From JBBRVP01 sp038246785 (GTDB lineage: Bacteria; Actinomycetota; Actinomycetes; Jiangellales; Jiangellaceae), in the NCBI GenBank assembly GCA_038246785.1, contig JBBRVP010000006.1, positions 62,001 through 126,000 on the forward strand: DNA of 64,000 nt, written 5' to 3'. Positions 7,278-16,808 of the stretch are shown here, in pieces. The notes below the pieces were generated by a model. The model saw only the letters and a list, made by a program, of their open reading frames with translations, was not told the DNA's origin and did no database searches. The position numbers were made by a program, and so were the translations under genes. Position 1 is the stretch's first letter. Each line of letters begins with the position of its first letter.

Positions 7278-10200
7278 TCAGCGGCGAAGCGCGTCCATCG
7301 CCGTGCGCACTCGCTTCTGCGACACCGGATGCGGCGTTCCGAGCTGCTGGGCGAAGAGGCTGACCCGCAGCTCCTCGAGCATCCAGCGCACCGCGACGGA
7401 GTCGTCGTCGCCGCGCCGTTCGGGCGGCAGGTCGGCCAGCAGGTCGCCGTACTCGCGGGCCAGCTGCTGCACGACCGTCGTGCGCTCACGGTCGCGCGCC
7501 GCCGCGGTCGGCAGCACGTCGAGCCGGCGCTCGACCGCGCGCAGGTAGCGGAGCAGGTCGGGCAGCCGGCCCGCACCGACCTCAGCGACGAAGCCGGTCG
7601 GCACGAGCGCGGCCAGCTGCGCGCGCACGTCGGTGAGCGCCGGAATGAGGGAAGGGCTCGTCGTCGACGCGATCCGCGCCTCGATGCCGTGTGCCGCCGC
7701 CAGCACCCGCGCCGCGTCGCGGGCGACCGCGAGGGCGGCCCGCGGCAGCCGCACTTGGACAGCGTCGCGCAGTGCCGCGTACGCCTTCCCGTCCCACACC
7801 GGGCCACCGCGCTCGGCGACCAGAGCATCGACGGCGGCAGCGGCGCAGTCGTCGAGCAGCACCGGCACCTCGGGGTAGGGGCCGGCGCTCAACGCGAGCT
7901 TGTCGGCCCCCGAGAGCTGGCCGGCGACCCAGCGGACGGGCGAGGGCAGCTCGACGAGCAGCAGCTGCCGCGTCCCGCGCCTCATCGCCCGGTCCTGGGC
8001 GTCCGCACTGCCGAGCACGCGGACGGCCACCGCACCGTCCTCCTCGACGAGCGCCGGGTGACCGACGACGGCCTGGCCGCCCGGGCGACGCTGCACGGTG
8101 CGTGGCAGCGGCCCGAAGTCCCAGCCGGTGAGCCCGCTCCGCTCCAGGTCGTCGGCTGCCGAGGACAGCTCGGCCTGCAGCCGGGCGGCCAGCCGGCGGG
8201 ACAGCGAGTCGAGGTCCTTGCCCTCGCCCAGCACGCCGCCGTGCTCGTCTTCGACCCGGAACGTCATCCGCAGGTGGTCGGGCACCTTGGCGACGTCCCA
8301 GGAATCGGCCGGCACCTGGACGCCGGTCTGGCGGAGCAGCTCGGCGGCCACGGCCGCGACCAGCGGTCGGCCGTCCGGCTCGCGAGGCAGCGCGGCGAGC
8401 ACGGCGCGGGCCCGGTCGGGCGCCGGCACAATGGCCACGCGCAGCGTCTTGGGCAGCGACCGGATCAGCGCGGTCACCAGTTCGAGACGCAGCCCGGGCA
8501 CCTGCCAGTCGAAGCCGTCCGGGCGCACCTGGTTAAGCGTCGCCAGCGGGACGTGGACGGTGACGCCGTCGGCGGCGTCGCCGGGCTCGAAGCAGTACGT
8601 CAGCGCCAGCTGGATCCGGTCCTGGCGCCAGGTGTCGGGGTAGTCGGCCTGCGAGACCACGGAGGCGTCGTCGGCGACGAGCACGTCCCAGGAAAACGTC
8701 AGCAGGTCGGCACCGTGCTGCCTCTCCCGCTTCCACCAGGCGTCGAAGTGCCGCGCCGACACCACGTCGGCGGGTATCCGCGCGTCGTAGAACGCGAACA
8801 GGTCGTCCTCGCCGACGAGGATGTCGCGCCGCCGGGCCCGGTTCTCGAGCTCCTCGACGTCCTCCACGAGCGCCCGGTTGGCCGCCAGGAACGCATGCCG
8901 GGTGTCCCAGTCACCCTCGACGAGGGCATGCCTGATGAACAGCTCGCGGGACAGCTCGGGGTCGATGCTCCCGTACGCCACGCGCCGGCGGGTCACGACC
9001 GGGACGCCGTACAGCAGCACCTTCTCATACGCCAGCACCGCGCCCTGCCGGCGCGACCAGTGCGGCTCGGAGCAGCTGCGCGTGACCAGGTGCCCGGCCA
9101 GCGGCTCCACCCAGTCGGGGTCGATTCGGGCCAGGTCGCGGCCCCACAGCCGGGTGGTCTCGACGAGCTCGCCGGCCATCACCCAGCGGGGTGGCTTGCG
9201 GGCCAGCGCCGAGCCCGGCCAGGGCGCGAAGCGGGCGCCGCGCGCGCCGGCGTACTCCCGCTTCTGCGGGTCCCACAGGCCGATGTGCGACAGCAGTCCG
9301 GCGAGCAGTGCCTGGTGCACCGCGTCCGGCGATGCCGGCGCGCCGTCGCCCGTGCCGTCGAGGCGAACCCCGAGCCCCCTGACCGCCTCGCGGAGCTGGC
9401 CGACGAGGTCCTGCCACTCCCGCACCCGCAGGTAGTGCAGGAACTCGGCCCGGCACAGCCGCCGGAACGCGCTGGAGGACAGCGCGCGCTGCTGCTCGCG
9501 GAGGTACTGCCACAGGTTCCACAGGGCGAGGAAGTCCGACGTGTCGTCGGCGAAACGTCGGTGCCGCTCGTCGGCGGCCTGCCGCTGGTCGGCCGGGCGC
9601 TCGCGCGGGTCCTGGATCGACAGTGCCGCGGCGATGACGAGCACCTCGCGCACGCAGCCGAGCCGCTCGGCCTCGAGCACCATCCGGCCCAGCCGCGGGT
9701 CCACCGGCAGCGCGGCGAGCCGGCGGCCGAGCGTGGTGAGCCGGCGGGCCCGGTCGCGCTCGTCCGGGTCGAGCGCACCGAGCTCCTCGAGCAGCTGGAC
9801 GCCGTCGCGGACGTGCCGGCGGTCCGGCGGGTCGAGGAACGGGAACTCCGCGACGTCGCCGAGCCCGAGCGCGGCCATCGCGAGGACGACCGAGGCGAGG
9901 TTGGTGCGCAGGATCTCCGGGTCGGTGAAGCGCGGGCGGGCGGCGTAGTCGTCCGCTCCGTAGAGCCGGATCGCGATGCCATCCGACGTGCGGCCGCAGC
10001 GGCCGGCGCGCTGGTCGGCCGACGCCTGCGAGACCGGCTCGATTGGCAGCCGCTGCACCTTCAACCGTGCGCTGTAGCGGGAGATCCGTGCGGTGCCGGC
10101 GTCGATGACGCAGCGGATGCCCGGTACCGTCAGTGACGTCTCGGCGACGTTGGTGGCGAGCACGATGCGCCGCCCCGGGTGAGCGGCGAAGACCCGGTGC

Positions 10201-11234
10201 TGCTCGGCGACCGACAGCCGGGCGTAGAGCGGCAGCACCTCGGTGTCGGGCAGCCGGGCCCGGCGCAGCGCCTCGGCGGTGTCCCGGATCTCTCGCTCGC
10301 CGGACAGGAAGACGAGCACGTCGCCGGGGGGCCAGGTCGACGACGCACCGTGCAGCTCCTCGACCGCGTCCAGCACCGCCTGCACCTGGTCACGGTCGTC
10401 GCCCTCGGGTGCGCCGGGGCTGCCGCCGTACGGCCGGTAGCGCACCTCGATCGGGTGGCTGCGCCCGGACACCTCCACCACCGGCGCGTCGCCGAAGTGG
10501 CTGGAGAAGCGCGCCGGGTCGATGGTCGCTGACGTGACGACGACCTTGAGGTCGGGCCGCCGGGGGAGCAGCCGCTTGAGATAGCCGAGCAGGAAATCGA
10601 TGGTGAGGCTGCGCTCGTGGGCCTCGTCGAGGACGATCGTGTCGTACTGCAGCAGGTCGCGGTCGTGCTGGAGCTCGGCTAGCAGGATGCCGTCGGTCAT
10701 GACCTTGACCAGCGTGCGCTCGCCCACCGCGTCGGTGAAGCGCACCTTCCAGCCCACGACGTCGCCGACCGGCGTCCCGAGCTCCTCCGCGACCCGGTCG
10801 GCCACGGTTCGCGCGGCGAGCCGGCGAGGTTGCGTGTGGCCGATCCGGCCGCGTACGCCGCGGCCGATCTCGAGGCAGATCTTCGGTAGCTGCGTGGTCT
10901 TGCCCGAGCCGGTCTCGCCGGCCACGACGACGACCTGGTTGTCGCGGATCGCGGCCGCGAGGTCGTCCTTGCGCTGCGCCACCGGCAGCTCGGTCGGGTA
11001 AGAGATCACCGGTACGGACGCCCGGCGGGCCGCCACGCGCCGCTCCGCCGCCTCCACTGCCGCAGCGAGCGCGCCGAGCTCACGCCCGCGGCGGGCCGGA
11101 TCGCGGACCCGGCGCAGCCGCTCCAGTCGGCGCGCCAGGCGCTGTTCGTCGGCCAGCGTGAGCTGCCCGAGCCGCACGGCCAGCTCGCCGGCCTCCCCGT
11201 CGGTGCGCCCCGGGCGGCGCGATGCGGTGGGCAT
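7278..11234 (-). CDS. hrpA: ATP-dependent RNA helicase HrpA (DEAH box)
   Basis: A 1318-residue superfamily 2 DEAH-box helicase, full length for HrpA. Walker A GETGSGKTTQ is at residues 106-114 and the DEAH box VLDEAHERSL at about 203. SATIDPARFSSHFG, LVFLSGEREIRDTAEAL, ATNVAETSLTVPGIRCVIDAG and the QRAGRCGRTSDG arginine-finger motif follow in order. The C-terminal third (PDTWRQDRIQLALTYCFEPG, VTVHVPLATLNQV) is the HrpA-specific extension (DUF3418). HrpA unwinds RNA and in E. coli resolves stalled ribosomes. It is transcribed alone, convergent with the phosphodiesterase. Confidence 0.96.
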   Translation of the reverse strand: MPTASRRPGRTDGEAGELAVRLGQLTLADEQRLARRLERLRRVRDPARRGRELGALAAAVEAAERRVAARRASVPVISYPTELPVAQRKDDLAAAIRDNQVVVVAGETGSGKTTQLPKICLEIGRGVRGRIGHTQPRRLAARTVADRVAEELGTPVGDVVGWKVRFTDAVGERTLVKVMTDGILLAELQHDRDLLQYDTIVLDEAHERSLTIDFLLGYLKRLLPRRPDLKVVVTSATIDPARFSSHFGDAPVVEVSGRSHPIEVRYRPYGGSPGAPEGDDRDQVQAVLDAVEELHGASSTWPPGDVLVFLSGEREIRDTAEALRRARLPDTEVLPLYARLSVAEQHRVFAAHPGRRIVLATNVAETSLTVPGIRCVIDAGTARISRYSARLKVQRLPIEPVSQASADQRAGRCGRTSDGIAIRLYGADDYAARPRFTDPEILRTNLASVVLAMAALGLGDVAEFPFLDPPDRRHVRDGVQLLEELGALDPDERDRARRLTTLGRRLAALPVDPRLGRMVLEAERLGCVREVLVIAAALSIQDPRERPADQRQAADERHRRFADDTSDFLALWNLWQYLREQQRALSSSAFRRLCRAEFLHYLRVREWQDLVGQLREAVRGLGVRLDGTGDGAPASPDAVHQALLAGLLSHIGLWDPQKREYAGARGARFAPWPGSALARKPPRWVMAGELVETTRLWGRDLARIDPDWVEPLAGHLVTRSCSEPHWSRRQGAVLAYEKVLLYGVPVVTRRRVAYGSIDPELSRELFIRHALVEGDWDTRHAFLAANRALVEDVEELENRARRRDILVGEDDLFAFYDARIPADVVSARHFDAWWKRERQHGADLLTFSWDVLVADDASVVSQADYPDTWRQDRIQLALTYCFEPGDAADGVTVHVPLATLNQVRPDGFDWQVPGLRLELVTALIRSLPKTLRVAIVPAPDRARAVLAALPREPDGRPLVAAVAAELLRQTGVQVPADSWDVAKVPDHLRMTFRVEDEHGGVLGEGKDLDSLSRRLAARLQAELSSAADDLERSGLTGWDFGPLPRTVQRRPGGQAVVGHPALVEEDGAVAVRVLGSADAQDRAMRRGTRQLLLVELPSPVRWVAGQLSGADKLALSAGPYPEVPVLLDDCAAAAVDALVAERGGPVWDGKAYAALRDAVQVRLPRAALAVARDAARVLAAAHGIEARIASTTSPSLIPALTDVRAQLAALVPTGFVAEVGAGRLPDLLRYLRAVERRLDVLPTAAARDRERTTVVQQLAREYGDLLADLPPERRGDDDSVAVRWMLEELRVSLFAQQLGTPHPVSQKRVRTAMDALRR

Positions 11235-11264
11235 GGCCGGGACAGGATACGAAAGGCGGGCGGC

Positions 11265-12914
11265 TCAGCCGGGCGGTGACTGACGCCGGGCGTCCTCGTC
11301 GAGGCGTCGGCTCACGGCGGCATCGGCCGCGGAGCGCCGCGGCGCGGACCCGGCGAGCACGGCGAGAAACGTCGCCCGGTCGAGCGCATCGACGACGAGC
11401 GGCCCGTCAGCGGTCACCGTCGCCGTGCGCGGGACGTCGCGGAGCAGGGCGATCTCGCCGAAGCCGTCGCCGCGGCCGAGCTCCCGGAGCCGCCGGCCGT
11501 CCTGGGTCACCCGCGCCGTGCCGGACCGGATGAGGTAGAAGTCCGCTCCAGGCTCGCCCTGCCGCACGACCGCCCGGCCCGGCGCGACCGTCAGCGGTCG
11601 CAGCCGCTGGTCGAGGCGTTCGAGCGCCCGTGGCGGCAGGCCGGCGAACAGCGGGTGCGCCGCCAGCCGGTCGTAGCCGTCGCCCGGGACGAGGGCCGCT
11701 GTGTCGAGCCGGCGGATCCACGGCCACGCCGCGAGCCCGGCCGCCGGCAGCACGAGCCCGGCGAGGAGGAAGGCGCCGGTCACCCCAGCGAACGAGACGA
11801 GCAGCCGGGCGAGGACGGCGCCCAGCGCCAGGGCCGCGGCCATCAGCGCCTCCTGCACGCCGAAGATCCGCGACATCACCTCGTCGCGCACCGAGCGTTG
11901 CAGCAGCGTGCGGGCGCAGACGTCGAAGAAGGCCATGCCCGCTCCGGACGCCGCGAGCAGCGCCGCGGCTGATGCGACGAAGGAGCCCACCGGCAGGCTC
12001 AGGGCGGCCAACGGAAGCCCGGTGGTGCACACCGCCACCGCGATTGCCGGTGCGAGCCGATCCCGGCGGACCAGGACGACGGTGGCGGCCCCGCCGGCGA
12101 GGGCGCCGAGTCCCAGCGCGGACGTCAACGTCGCAGGACCCGCCGTGCCGGTGCCGAGCACCTCCAGGGCGAGCACGACGACCAGGACGTCGAGCATGCC
12201 GAGCACGACGTAGCGTCCGGTGACCATGGCGATGAGCAGGGCCGCCGCCGGGTTGCGGGTCACCTCGCGGGCGCCCTGCAGGGCGTCGGCCAGCACCCGG
12301 GGGTGCCCGGCCGGGGGCAGCGCGTGCGGCACGCGTACGCGTCCGGCGACCAGGGCGGCACCGACGCACAGCACTCCCATCAGGGCGAAGACGGTGCCCG
12401 CGCCCGCCACCGCCAGGAGCACCGCACTCAGGGCCGGCCCGACGAAGGCCGCCGCGCCCTCGACCGTGCTCGAGCCCGCGTTGGCGGCGACGAGCTCGCC
12501 CGGCGTACCGGCGATCTCCGGCAGCAGCGCGGAGTGCACGGGGCGGGTCAGTGTCACCGCGCAGGTCACTGCCGCCCCGCCCGCCGCGACGAGCGCGAAC
12601 GGCGCGTCGAGGACCAGCGCGAGGGCGGTCAGGACCATCGTGGCGCCCTGGAGGGCGTATCCGATCCGCAGCGCCGCCACGCGCGGCAGCCGGTCGCCGA
12701 GCGAGGCACCCACCGGCGCCACGACGATCGCCGGGAGCAGCTGGACGACGGCCACGGTGGCCGTCGCCGAGGCGCCGCCCTCCCCGTAGGCCCACACCAG
12801 CAGGGCGACCCAGGTGCTCCACTCGGCGGTGGTGAACACGGCGTACGCGAGCAGGACCCGGCGCAGCGCCGGGCTGGCCAGCCCGAGGCGCAGCGGTCTC
12901 CGTCTGCGGGTCAC
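11265..12914 (-). CDS. MFS transporter with C-terminal cyclic-nucleotide-binding domain
   Basis: A 549-residue fusion. Residues 1-400 form a 12-helix major facilitator domain with PVGASLGDRLPRVAAL after helix 2. Residues of about 425-540 form a cNMP-binding (Crp-like) domain: GRAVVRQGEPGADFYLIRSG, then LRELGRGDGFGEIALLRDVP and RTATVTADGPLVV, which match the phosphate-binding cassette (GE-x-ALL...R-x-A-T). The GTG at 12914 begins VTRRRRPLRLGLASPALRR just before helix 1; the longer open frame upstream overlaps the divergent helicase gene and is rejected. The layout suggests efflux gated by cAMP or a related ligand, but the domain may be structural only. The gene is divergent from the HelD/HelR gene. 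Confidence 0.88.
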   Translation of the reverse strand: MTRRRRPLRLGLASPALRRVLLAYAVFTTAEWSTWVALLVWAYGEGGASATATVAVVQLLPAIVVAPVGASLGDRLPRVAALRIGYALQGATMVLTALALVLDAPFALVAAGGAAVTCAVTLTRPVHSALLPEIAGTPGELVAANAGSSTVEGAAAFVGPALSAVLLAVAGAGTVFALMGVLCVGAALVAGRVRVPHALPPAGHPRVLADALQGAREVTRNPAAALLIAMVTGRYVVLGMLDVLVVVLALEVLGTGTAGPATLTSALGLGALAGGAATVVLVRRDRLAPAIAVAVCTTGLPLAALSLPVGSFVASAAALLAASGAGMAFFDVCARTLLQRSVRDEVMSRIFGVQEALMAAALALGAVLARLLVSFAGVTGAFLLAGLVLPAAGLAAWPWIRRLDTAALVPGDGYDRLAAHPLFAGLPPRALERLDQRLRPLTVAPGRAVVRQGEPGADFYLIRSGTARVTQDGRRLRELGRGDGFGEIALLRDVPRTATVTADGPLVVDALDRATFLAVLAGSAPRRSAADAAVSRRLDEDARRQSPPG

Positions 12915-12933
12915 GCTCAGATGGTGCTCTCGG

Positions 12934-12947
12934 CCGCACGCGTGCGG
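12934..12947. promoter_or_regulatory. Perfect 14-bp palindrome CCGCACGCGTGCGG in divergent promoter
   Basis: The 85-bp gap between the divergent MFS-cNMP and HelD-like genes holds a perfect 14-bp palindrome 20 bp from the MFS start and about 53 bp from the HelD start. It is placed to act as a shared operator. I see no match to the rifampicin-associated element reported upstream of some helR genes, as far as I recall that element. Regulator unknown. Confidence 0.45.
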
Positions 12948-12999
12948 TGGACTCGTTACGGTGGACGGCCGGCCGGTACGCAGCCCGGGAGGAGCGCAG

Positions 13000-15306
13000 G
13001 TGGAGCCAGGAGGCGTACGACCGGCCCCGGAAACGGTCGCCGACGAGATCGCCCACGAGCAGGGCGTCGTCGACGTGCTGTACGCGCGGCTCGACGAGCT
13101 GCGCACCCAGGCGGCGTCGCGGCTCGCCGAGGTGCTCCGCTCGCGGGCCGGCGGCAACGCGCAGAACCAGTCCGAGCGCGACTCGCTCGCCACGACGTAC
13201 GAGGCCCGGGTGGCCCGGCTGTCCGCCGTGGAGGCGCGGCTCGCCTTCGGCCGGCTCGACCTGCGTGATGACGAGACCCGTTACATCGGCCGGATCGGGC
13301 TCTCCGACGACGACCAGCGCCAGCTGCTGCTGGACTGGCGGGCACGCGCGGCCGAGCCGTTCTACCAGGCCACCGCGGCCGCCGCCGGCGACGTGGTGCG
13401 TCGCCGACACCTCGCCCTGCACGAGCGCCGCGTCACCGGCGTCGAGGACGAGCTCCTGGACCTCGAGCGGGCCGGCCGCGCCGACGGCCTGGTGCTCAAC
13501 GGCGAGGGCGCCCTCATGGCCGCGCTCGGCGAGCATCGTACGGGGCGCATGCGCGACATCGTCTCCACCATCCAGGCCGAGCAGGACTCGATCATCCGGT
13601 CCCCGATGGCGGGCGTGCTCGTCGTGCAGGGCGGTCCGGGCACCGGCAAGACCGCGGTGGCGTTGCACCGGGCGGCGTACCTGCTCTACACCTATCGCGA
13701 GCGGGCCCGCAGCGGTGTGCTCGTCGTCGGCCCGAGCCGGGTCTTCCTCCGCTACATCGAGCAGGTTCTCCCGTCGCTGGGGGAGACCGGGGTGGTGATG
13801 ACCACCCCGGGCCGGCTGTTCCCCGGGGTCGACGCCACGGCGAGCGAGGACCCGCGGGCGGCGCGGCTCAAGGGCGAGCTGCGCATGCTCCGCGTGCTGC
13901 GCCGGGCGGTGGCCGCCCGTCAGCGGGTGCCGTCGGCTCCTCGTCCGCTGCTGGTCGACGGGACGCGCATCGAGCTGGCCCCGACTGCCGTGGCCCAGGC
14001 GCGGGCCCGGGCCCGCCGGTCGCCGCGCCCGCACAACGCCGCCCGCGCCGGCTTCGTCGGTGACGTACTGCTCGAGCTGGCGCAGGCGCTGGCCGCGGCA
14101 CGTGGCCGCGCCTTCGACCCCGAGGAGTGCGAGGACATGCTCGCCGACCTGCGCGAGAGCCCCGACGTTCGCCGCGAGGTCAACCTGTGCTGGATGCCGC
14201 TGACGCCGCAGCGGCTGCTCGGGGAGCTGTGGGCAGACCCGGTGGCGCTGGCCGCGGCGGCGCCGTACCTGTCCGCCGATGACCGCCGACGGCTGAGTCG
14301 GCCGCGGGAGGCACCCTGGACCGCCGCCGACGTCCCGCTGCTCGACGAGCTGGCGGAGCTGCTCGGGGAGGACGACGCGGCGGCGCGCGCAGCGCGGCGC
14401 CGGGCGGCGGCGGAGCGCGGCGCCGAGCTTGCCTATGCCCGGGAAACGCTCGACGTCGTCGGCGCCGGCGGGCTGGTCGCCGCAGAGGTGCTCGCCGACC
14501 GGTTCGCCGAAGCCCACGAGGTGCCCAGCGTGGCCGAGCGCGCCGCGGGCGACCGCCGGTGGGTCTACGCCCACGTGGTCGTGGACGAGGCGCAGGAGCT
14601 GTCCCCGATGACCTGGCGGCTGCTCGTGCGGCGCTGCCCGAGCCGGTCGATGACGGTGGTCGGCGATCCTGCCCAGACCGCGTCGGAAGCGGGGGCCGGC
14701 TCGTGGGCGGAGGCGCTCGACCGCAACGCCCCCGGCCGGTGGCGGCTTGCCGAGCTCACCGTGAGCTATCGCACCCCAGCGGAGGTGCTGGCGGTGGCCT
14801 CCGACGTACTCGCCGCTGCCGGGATCACCGTCCGGGCGCCGCGCTCCGCGCGCTCCGGCGAACCCCCGAGCGCAGTGCGCGCGACGAGGATTGGTCCGGG
14901 CGACGACACCGGTGCGCTCGCCGAGGTGGTCAAGACCGAGTTGCAGGCCCTCGGCGAGGGCCGGCTGGCGGTCGTCGTCCCGCGCCACGGGTACCAGCCG
15001 CTGGCCGAGCGGCTGGCCGGCTCGCTGCCCCCCGGCGCCGTCGGCGCGGATCTCACCTCTCCGGTCACCGTGCTCGACGTCGAGCAGGTCAAGGGACTGG
15101 AGTTCGACACGGTGGTGCTCGTCGAGCCGGCCGCGGTCCTCGAGCAGTCGCGACGCGGCGCCAACGACCTCTACGTCGCCCTCACCCGCCCGACGCACCG
15201 GCTCGTCGTCGTCCACGCCCACCCGCTCCCGCCGGGGATGGGTGCCGTGAACCGCAGCGACGTCACTGTCCGGGTGGTCGAGAATCCGGCCGGAACCGGC
15301 CCATAG
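13000..15306 (+). CDS. HelD/HelR-family RNA polymerase-associated motor ATPase (UvrD-like)
   Basis: A 768-residue superfamily 1 ATPase of the actinobacterial HelD/HelR group. These proteins bind RNA polymerase, free stalled or rifampicin-bound enzyme from DNA, and can add rifampicin tolerance. An N-terminal coiled coil (EIAHEQGVVDVLYARLDELR) precedes Walker A GGPGTGKTAVALHR at about residue 211. Walker B VVVDEAQELSPM, VVGDPAQTAS, TVSYRTPAEVL and VKGLEFDTVVLVEP follow. The GTG at 13000 has GGGAGGAG 6 bases upstream; GTG 12961 lacks a site. Calling it HelD or HelR needs a tree. The gene is divergent from the MFS-cNMP gene. Confidence 0.88.
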   Translation: MEPGGVRPAPETVADEIAHEQGVVDVLYARLDELRTQAASRLAEVLRSRAGGNAQNQSERDSLATTYEARVARLSAVEARLAFGRLDLRDDETRYIGRIGLSDDDQRQLLLDWRARAAEPFYQATAAAAGDVVRRRHLALHERRVTGVEDELLDLERAGRADGLVLNGEGALMAALGEHRTGRMRDIVSTIQAEQDSIIRSPMAGVLVVQGGPGTGKTAVALHRAAYLLYTYRERARSGVLVVGPSRVFLRYIEQVLPSLGETGVVMTTPGRLFPGVDATASEDPRAARLKGELRMLRVLRRAVAARQRVPSAPRPLLVDGTRIELAPTAVAQARARARRSPRPHNAARAGFVGDVLLELAQALAAARGRAFDPEECEDMLADLRESPDVRREVNLCWMPLTPQRLLGELWADPVALAAAAPYLSADDRRRLSRPREAPWTAADVPLLDELAELLGEDDAAARAARRRAAAERGAELAYARETLDVVGAGGLVAAEVLADRFAEAHEVPSVAERAAGDRRWVYAHVVVDEAQELSPMTWRLLVRRCPSRSMTVVGDPAQTASEAGAGSWAEALDRNAPGRWRLAELTVSYRTPAEVLAVASDVLAAAGITVRAPRSARSGEPPSAVRATRIGPGDDTGALAEVVKTELQALGEGRLAVVVPRHGYQPLAERLAGSLPPGAVGADLTSPVTVLDVEQVKGLEFDTVVLVEPAAVLEQSRRGANDLYVALTRPTHRLVVVHAHPLPPGMGAVNRSDVTVRVVENPAGTGP

Positions 15307-15382
15307 ACCGCCACCAGGACAGTGACGTCGGACCTAGGATCGGGGTGCCTCGACCGACGTCAACGATCACCGGGAGTAGCCC

Positions 15383-15844
15383 ATGTCCGCCGACACACCC
15401 GCAGCCGCAACCACGACCGGTCCGGCTCGGACCGTCCGTGTCCTCGCCGTCCTCGTCATCCTCGCGGGGCTCGTGCTGGCCGCCGGCGGCGTGGTCACCT
15501 GGTTTGCCGTGCAGAACACGCTGGCCGACGAGAAGGTCACCGTCTCCGCGGACGCGGCGCACTTCGCCGGCCAGCCGGTCAACAGCGCCTGGACGGCGTA
15601 CTCCGAGGCGCAGACCATCGAGAAGCACGCGCTGGAGGCCAGCGGCGGCAAGACCTACGCCGAGCTCGACCGCAATGACCCTGTCCGGGCGACCGTGGCG
15701 ACCGGTTCGTTCCTGCGCGCCTCGCTGTTCACCTCCGTCGTGTCCTTCGGCGTGGCCGCGATGGCGATAGGCCTCGGTGTGGTCTTCGTGCTGATCGGCA
15801 TCGCCCTGCTCCGCCTGGCGCGACCGCTGGCCGTGCGGGCCTGA
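15383..15844 (+). CDS. Two-helix membrane protein, actinobacterial family often mislabelled LigA
   Basis: A 153-residue protein with one membrane helix at residues 20-45 (VLAVLVILAGLVLAAGGVVTWF) and another at about 115-140. Between them lies an extracytoplasmic loop with VTVSADAAHFAGQPVNSAWTA and AQTIEKHALEASGGKTYAEL. Relatives are often auto-annotated as 'aromatic ring-opening dioxygenase LigA'; no metal ligands or dioxygenase fold are visible, so that label is not justified. The ATG follows GGGAGTAGCCC. Function unknown. Confidence 0.8.
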   Translation: MSADTPAAATTTGPARTVRVLAVLVILAGLVLAAGGVVTWFAVQNTLADEKVTVSADAAHFAGQPVNSAWTAYSEAQTIEKHALEASGGKTYAELDRNDPVRATVATGSFLRASLFTSVVSFGVAAMAIGLGVVFVLIGIALLRLARPLAVRA

Positions 15845-15850
15845 CCAGGT

Positions 15851-15868
15851 CCGCGGTCCGGGCCGCGG
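15851..15868. terminator. GC hairpin CCGCGG-TCCGGG-CCGCGG between convergent genes
   Basis: A 6-bp GC-only stem with a 6-nt loop lies 7 bases after the membrane-protein stop and just before the stop of the convergent methyltransferase-fold gene. Position fits a bidirectional terminator, but there is no T tract on either side. Confidence 0.4.
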
Positions 15869-15878
15869 TGCCCCGGGC

Positions 15879-16679
15879 CTAGTGCCCGAGCAGCTCCCGG
15901 ACCTGCTGCGGGCCGAGCGCCCGTGCTGGCACCGCACCCGCGACGATCCGGCGGGTGAGCTCGCGGACCGGCAGCGGGCCGTCCGACGCGACGAGGACCA
16001 CGTTGCCGAACCGCCGCCCGCGCAGGTGGGCGGTCTCCCCGACGAGCATGACCCGGCGGAAGGCGTCCAGCGCGGTGCGGGCCTCCGCGCGCACGAGCCG
16101 TAGCCCGGGCTTGTCGGCGACGTTGGCGACGTAAACACCGCCGCGCCGGAGGACGCGCACCACCTCGGCCAGGAACTGCGGGGTCGCCAGGTGGGCGGGG
16201 ATGTCCTCGCCGAGGAACGTGTCGCGGACGACGACGTCGAAGCCGTCGGCGGGCAGCGTGCGCATGCCGTCGAGCGCGTCGGTCGCCTGGATGCGGAAGC
16301 CGGCGTCGCGCCGGCGCAGCGCGAACGCCTGTCGCGCCAGGTCGACGAGCGCGGCGTCGTGCTCGAGGACCAGCTGCCGCGAGCCGGGGCGGGTGGCGGT
16401 GACGTAGCGGGGGAGGGTGCACCCGGCCCCGCCGAGGTGGAGCACCGACAGCGGCTCGCCGCGCGGAGCCAGCACGTCGAGCAGATCCCCGATCCAGCGG
16501 ACGTACTCGAACTCCAGCCGGGTCGGGTCAGCCACGTCGACGTAGGAGGACGGGACCCCGTTGACGGTGACGAGCCAGCCGTCGGGGTCGTCGCGCAGGC
16601 CCTCGATCTGCGTCGTGCCGGTGTCGACGTCGTGGCTGCCGGCGAAGGCGGCCGGCTGCGGGTGAGGCTGCCGCGGCAT
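15879..16679 (-). CDS. Spermidine synthase-like (class I SAM-fold) protein
   Basis: A 266-residue stand-alone Rossmann-fold protein of the spermidine synthase/spermine synthase group. The nucleotide-binding core is SVLHLGGAGCTLPRYVTATR near residue 100, followed by acid LVLEHDAALVDLAR and DVVVRDTFLGEDIPAHL near residue 155, where polyamine synthases carry their catalytic Asp. The N-terminal beta-hairpin domain is shortened. In actinobacteria many such proteins are annotated 'fused MFS/spermidine synthase' relatives, and polyamine production is unproven. No speD partner is nearby. Confidence 0.75.
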   Translation of the reverse strand: MPRQPHPQPAAFAGSHDVDTGTTQIEGLRDDPDGWLVTVNGVPSSYVDVADPTRLEFEYVRWIGDLLDVLAPRGEPLSVLHLGGAGCTLPRYVTATRPGSRQLVLEHDAALVDLARQAFALRRRDAGFRIQATDALDGMRTLPADGFDVVVRDTFLGEDIPAHLATPQFLAEVVRVLRRGGVYVANVADKPGLRLVRAEARTALDAFRRVMLVGETAHLRGRRFGNVVLVASDGPLPVRELTRRIVAGAVPARALGPQQVRELLGH

Positions 16680-16808
16680 GAGCAGACGCTAGAGCAGCCG
16701 TCAGCCGGCGGGCAGAGCAGACTGGGGACTGCGCCCCGCCCGGAATACTTGTCTGCGCAACCACTGTTGAGATGGTCGTCACGACCGTTCCAGCTCGAGG
16801 AGACTCCC

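Noticed and set aside
7329..10136. Long plus-strand open frame opposite hrpA
   Set aside because: It is antisense to a well-supported helicase; GC-rich codon bias opens frames on the other strand. The translation is His/Gln/Arg-rich with no domain.
11407..15222. Minus-strand 1271-codon open frame across the MFS-cNMP and HelD-like region
   Set aside because: It crosses two divergent real genes in the wrong frame and has no motif.
15288..15301. Perfect palindrome GGCCGGAACCGGCC at the end of the HelD-like gene
   Set aside because: It lies inside the last codons and has no T tract; GC-rich palindromes of this size are expected by chance here.
15383..15844. 'Aromatic ring-opening dioxygenase LigA' label for the small membrane protein
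   Set aside because: No metal ligands or dioxygenase fold; two membrane helices instead.
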